DNA from: Pithys albifrons albifrons
Taxonomy: Eukaryota > Chordata > Aves > Passeriformes > Thamnophilidae
Direction of reading: 5' to 3'
Assembly (NCBI RefSeq): GCF_047495875.1
Contig: NC_092459.1
Coordinates: forward strand, 17,655,795 to 17,719,794
Length of the DNA: 64,000 bases
The notes under the pieces were generated by a model. It saw nothing but the letters and a program-made list of their open reading frames with translations. It was not told the DNA's origin and ran no database searches. The position numbers and the translations under genes were made by a program. Of the stretch, positions 60,376-64,000 are shown piece by piece; position 1 is the stretch's first letter, and each line of letters begins with the position of its first letter.

Positions 60376-60935
60376 TGTTGTGGTTTGACCTTGGCAAAAT
60401 GCCAAGTATTCACCACAGCAATGCAGCCTCTCTCCCCCTGCCAAGGGAAAGGGAGGAAAAAACTGTGAAACTGACACTTAAAACAGAAAGGGCTTATGTA
60501 TTTACACAGAAAAGGGAAAATTAAAAGCAAAATGCAATATTACACATACAAAAGTACAAGATAACAACAACTCCTCACTCTCCACCAAATGGCAAAATTG
60601 CACCACTCTGACCACCCCAATAAGGTTCACCTTCCGAGAGACACACAGCAGGAGAAAAAAAGAAGCTAACAGTAAAATGTTTACTTCTCTGAGATAAAAG
60701 TAGCACTGAGGCAGCAGCGATGCCTAGCCCTCCCAGAACAGCCACAGCAAGTCCTCCCAGGATAGTGGCCATGAAGAGAAAAGAGAGAAACTCCTCCTAC
60801 ATGTCTTTTTATATCCCAGTTTCCATAATGTGATATAAAATATTTCTTTGGTTGTTTGAGTCAGGTGATAACCTGTCCCTTCTAATCTATGTAGCAGCTT
60901 CAGGGCCTACTAAAACTCAGGTCTAAGCTACCAGA
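60376..60935 (-). mobile_element. Nested LTR inside the outer LTR
   Basis: The 560-bp block starts TGTTGTGGTTTGACCTTGG and ends ...AAGCTACCAGA. It is bracketed by CAGTT (60371-60375 and 60936-60940), a 5-bp target duplication of outer-LTR sequence. The minus strand carries GGATATAAAAAG (60805-60816), a good TATA box, so it reads in the same direction as its host. The last base pair should be CA but reads GA, a likely point change. Nesting shows it inserted after the outer LTR. Confidence 0.75.
60575..60772 (-). CDS. Small hydrophobic ORF within the nested LTR
   Basis: The first ATG downstream of the LTR TATA box, in a TTCATGG context (G at +4), opens a 65-codon frame. Residues 1-27 form a glycine-zipper-like hydrophobic segment (MATILGGLAVAVLGGLGIAA ...) that could span a membrane, then SQRSKHF and a less regular tail. 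LTRs rarely encode proteins and I know of no such product in this family, so chance is the default explanation. Confidence 0.15.
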   Translation of the reverse strand: MATILGGLAVAVLGGLGIAAASVLLLSQRSKHFTVSFFFSPAVCLSEGEPYWGGQSGAILPFGGE

Positions 60936-61171
60936 CAGTTGGACACAGCTGTACCAGCTGTGTCCCTTCCCAGCCTCCTGTGCATCCCCAGCCTTTTCAT
61001 TGGCTAGGCAGCTCAGGAAGCTGAGAAGTCCTTGACTTAGGGTAACACCTGCTCAGAAACAGGGGAAACATCAGCGTGTTACCAACTTTATCCTTCATCC
61101 TAAATCAAAATAATAACACTGTACCAACTACTAGGAAGAAAATTAACTCTACCCTAATGAAAACCAGGTCA

Positions 61172-62683
61172 CTTTCCCATATGTTTTATTGAATGCATGT
61201 ATTTAAGCCATTAATATTTTATCTGAGAATCTCAAATTTGCTGGCAGAAAAGGGACAACATTCATGCAATCTTCCCACCTGTCAATTCAGTCTCTGAAAT
61301 AAATAAACAGTAAATATTGAGACAATCAAAAAAGCGTAATTTGTAGAGGTGGGAATGGCTGTAAATAGAAGTGATTTTCTCTATGTAAAAGTCACATTCT
61401 CAATTTGGTACTATGAGTGGCAGAAATCCACTGATTACCATTCTAGAAAATGTAAGATTGAATAATGTGTGAATTTGTGCCACTGTAGCCTTTTTGTTGA
61501 GGTTTTATCATAAACTGAAAAAAACAGTCTGCCCTGTAATGATTGCAAAAACCAGAACAAATGGAAAGGGAGTGCAAATGAGGAAAAGGAAGGGTAAGAG
61601 GAAGGACATAATGCAAGAGTGAACATTTCCATTCTACAGCTTTACCTTCTGTGTTTGGCATATAGAATTATGCTCTTCAATTCCAATGTATAACAAAGTA
61701 CCCACTTTACAATTCACAGACCCCAAGTCATTGTCCTGACAAATACAAATTACTCTGAAAAATAAAGTTGAAAAAGCCAAAAAGCCAAATGGGGTGGGAA
61801 GGGAAGTGTTGGGGATGAAAGGTGTAGGACTGAAGGAATAAACCAACGAAAACCACACAAACAAACAAAATCAATTAAAAGGAAAAAAAGCAAAAAGAAA
61901 AAGAAAGAAAGTTTTTTAGCCAGCATTTTCTCTTAAAATTTTTAAAATTTTCAAGTGAGTTTGTTAACAGCAATAGCTGTAAGAGGCAGTTTCCTCAGTG
62001 GTGAGTAAATATAGGCTACAGGGGTTTATATACTTTTTTTCACTTTCTTTTTTGGCCCCATATTACAGACAAGTTATTTTCCACATAGAAACTGGGGGGG
62101 GAGGGGAGGGGTGGAGCGGGGGGGGGGTGGATAGAAAAGATTTAAGAACAACCCACTTGCTTGAGGCAAACCATCTTCTGCTTCTTAGCTTACTTGATTG
62201 ACTTTTTCAGCTAAATGACTCATGGTGTTCTTGCAGTAAATTGCGCTATGGCATTGATTTGTTGGTAACATCCTTTTGCCTTTACCTCCTTCTCCTTTTG
62301 CTGCAGAATGTATAGACATTGTGTTCTCCTGTTTTGGATAAAAACACACAAATTAACAGCCAATACATCTGAATCCCCAACAACAGAAAAAGTAAATACC
62401 TATTGAAGTGAATTCATTGTTACATAGGGTAAGATGTATTCGCTCTCATGTTAGTCATTAGTTCATCTGAGTCCAATAATGTTCTCAGGTTGATATGCTA
62501 CTCATTCCCAAGCCACTAGCTTTTAACCAGGAGAATATTTAAGAATGCACTATTAATACCTGTGAGGTATTAACTGAACTAATTAATCATTCAAATTCTC
62601 ATTTATTGGCTAAATTATTGGCTTCTTTCTGAGCACTTGGAATACAGTCTAAATGTTACAAATGTAGGAGTGCTGATGTAGTT
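61172..62683. other. Unassigned DNA with G-rich tract
   Basis: No gene recognised. Contains a purine-rich A/G run near 61.88-61.91 kb and a strong G-rich tract near 62.1 kb. Confidence 0.4.
62094..62130 (+). repeat. G-rich tract, potential G-quadruplex
   Basis: Runs of eight, four, four and ten G are separated by one to five bases within 37 bases, which meets the usual four-tract G-quadruplex rule on the plus strand. Confidence 0.8.
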
Positions 62684-63033
62684 AAATGCAGCACTGGTAA
62701 GGCTGCATCTCAAATCCTATGTTCTGTTCTGGACCCCTCACTACAAGGAAGACATTGAGGTGCTGGAGTGAGTTCAAAGAAGGGCAGTGGAGCTGGAAAG
62801 GGGCTGGAGTAGAAATCCTCTGAAGAGAGGCTGAGGGAGTTGGGGTGTTTTAGATTGGAGAAAAGGAGGCTCAGGGAAAACATAATCCCTGGAAGTGTTC
62901 AAAGACAGGCTAGATGAGACTTTGAGCAACCTGGTCCAGTGGAATGCATCCCTGTCCATGGAGGGTGAGTGTTTGTATGTATAACTAAGTGATCCTCAAG
63001 GTCTCTTTCAATCCAAAGCATTCTATGATTCTT
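62684..63033 (+). mobile_element. CR1 fragment with internal deletion
   Basis: The plus strand follows CR1 ORF2 (GCAGCACTGGTAAGGCTGC, TTCTGGACCCCTCACTAC, GAAGAGAGGCTGAGGGAGTT) to GGAGGCTCAGGG. It then jumps to the 3' part (CCCTGGAAGTGTTCAAAG, GAGCAACCTGGTCCAGTGG) and ends with CATTCTATGATTCTTTG. Same kind of internal deletion as the copy at 55536-55870. Confidence 0.82.
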
Positions 63034-64000
63034 TGTCAGTGTGATAAAGTGAGGAATGTCTGCATACTTAATCTGCTCAATTGCTGCACTTGTTTTATCC
63101 TGTCTAGCATACTGTAAAAACAGTGGAAAGGACTAATAAAACCTGGAACAATTAATTTTACATTATTAATTAACATAAATTCAAGATGCAATCACACAAT
63201 CTTTAAGCTATTTATGCATACACCTGAAGTTTTTGAAAAATCATTTTGATTGTTTATTTGTTTGTTTGCTATTTGCTTAAATGCCAAAATAGCTTTAGAA
63301 TCTGACTTGTAGTACTTGTTTGGGCAAAATTCCTCATATTTCATATGATGTTATTAATAGACCAATGGCATAAGCTTTAATTAAATGATTATACTTACAA
63401 GGAGTAGAATAGACAGCTGTCAAAAAAATGTCACCTCAAGTGAGAAATACAGATGAGTCTGTAAGTGGATGAATTTTGCTAGTATGCTATAATATTTCCA
63501 TAATTAAATTCCTGTATCTGTCAAGGAAAAGAAATGTGCTTTGTCTGATTCAAGTATTTTTCACAGCATAAATTTGCTCATTCCTTAGATTAAATTGAAA
63601 CTAAGCAGAAAAGCAGAATGAATTTAAAGATTCGATGAATATAAATAATAACTTAAATGTGGGTGTGGGAGTTTTTTTGTTTTGAAAAATACCAATGCCA
63701 TAAAATTCAAATGTCCTGCAGAAATGCACTAATCACACACTTTTACCTCTTTTGTCACCATTCCTTGATTTTTTTGTCCCCATTAGGTCACCACCTTAGA
63801 CCTCCTAGATAGATCAACCAAGAATCTGCAATTTTTGTCAGTGTTGATAAAAATGCAATATTTGAAATAAGATTTCAGAACTTGCACTAGACATAAAATG
63901 CAAAAGTTTCACTCCAAAGCAGAAGCTTTTGTTCTATCATTTATGGGAAGTGTATTTTAGTTAGCTCAAGCTTCATTCAGTCTGTGGCCTCTGCAGTACT
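63034..64000. other. Unassigned AT-rich DNA
   Basis: No gene or transposon recognised up to the window end. Confidence 0.4.

Larger units (their letters stand above)
60029..61171 (-). mobile_element. Solo LTR split by a second LTR
   Basis: The plus-strand left part (TATCATGGTTTAATCCCAG ... CATATGGTATGGAATATACA, TTTGGTCAGTT) and right part (GCTGTGTCCCTTCCCAGCC ... CTAGGAAGAAAATTAACTC, ending CCAGGTCA) together make one LTR in minus orientation. On that strand the order is the ...TAGAGTTAATTTTCTTCC start, the CCATATGACATCATG box, a TATA-like ATATAAATT near 60322-60330 and a TTATTATTAAAC region. Flanks CTTGC (60024-60028) and CTTTC (61172-61176) are a 5-bp duplication with one mismatch. The insert at 60376-60935 separates the halves. 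Confidence 0.8.

Noticed and set aside
1..64000. CRISPR arrays, operons, bacterial-type promoters or phage genes
   Set aside because: The window is clearly vertebrate nuclear DNA. No spaced direct-repeat arrays or dense gene clusters exist.

Overview
The window looks like nuclear DNA from a bird, most likely a songbird (Passeriformes). It is AT-rich and almost free of long open frames. It is full of CR1 LINE remnants whose 3' ends carry the (ATTCTRTG)n tail, and of endogenous-retrovirus LTRs of types common in songbirds. There is also a SINE with a tRNA-Ile-like head joined to a CR1 tail, the architecture I know from zebra finch TguSINE1. Species and chromosome cannot be read from the sequence.

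No complete protein gene is visible. The strongest hints of a gene are short, splice-flanked open segments on the minus strand. An exon at 4502-4630 joins in phase to one at 2556-2617, giving a protein end with a very basic tail. Isolated candidate exons lie at 31746-31881 and 38585-38654, with a weaker one at 22907-22965. They may belong to one large minus-strand gene whose introns fill much of the window, but the phases do not connect directly, so exons are missing or some candidates are false. I could not name the product.

Layout: 1-9.8 kb is mostly unique AT-rich DNA with the candidate 3' end of a gene and a truncated 5S-type SINE. 9.8-26 kb holds a CR1 end and five LTRs, four of them with flush target-site duplications. 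26-41 kb is mostly unique, with a candidate exon, a full-length SINE-like element with a 5S rRNA-like head and a perfect 13-bp duplication (35.2-35.5 kb), and three LTRs. 41-47 kb is quiet up to an intact tRNA-Glu(CTC) gene with a tRNA-Ile/CR1 SINE 30 bp downstream. 47-56 kb is a pile-up of CR1 fragments in both orientations plus LTR pieces and a 131-bp tandem repeat. 56-64 kb has a short CR1 reverse-transcriptase fossil, an LTR nested inside another LTR, a G-rich tract and a last CR1.

The intact functional gene I would defend is the tRNA. The most novel-looking item is the 5S-headed SINE family. All family names rest on remembered consensus features, not on a database search.
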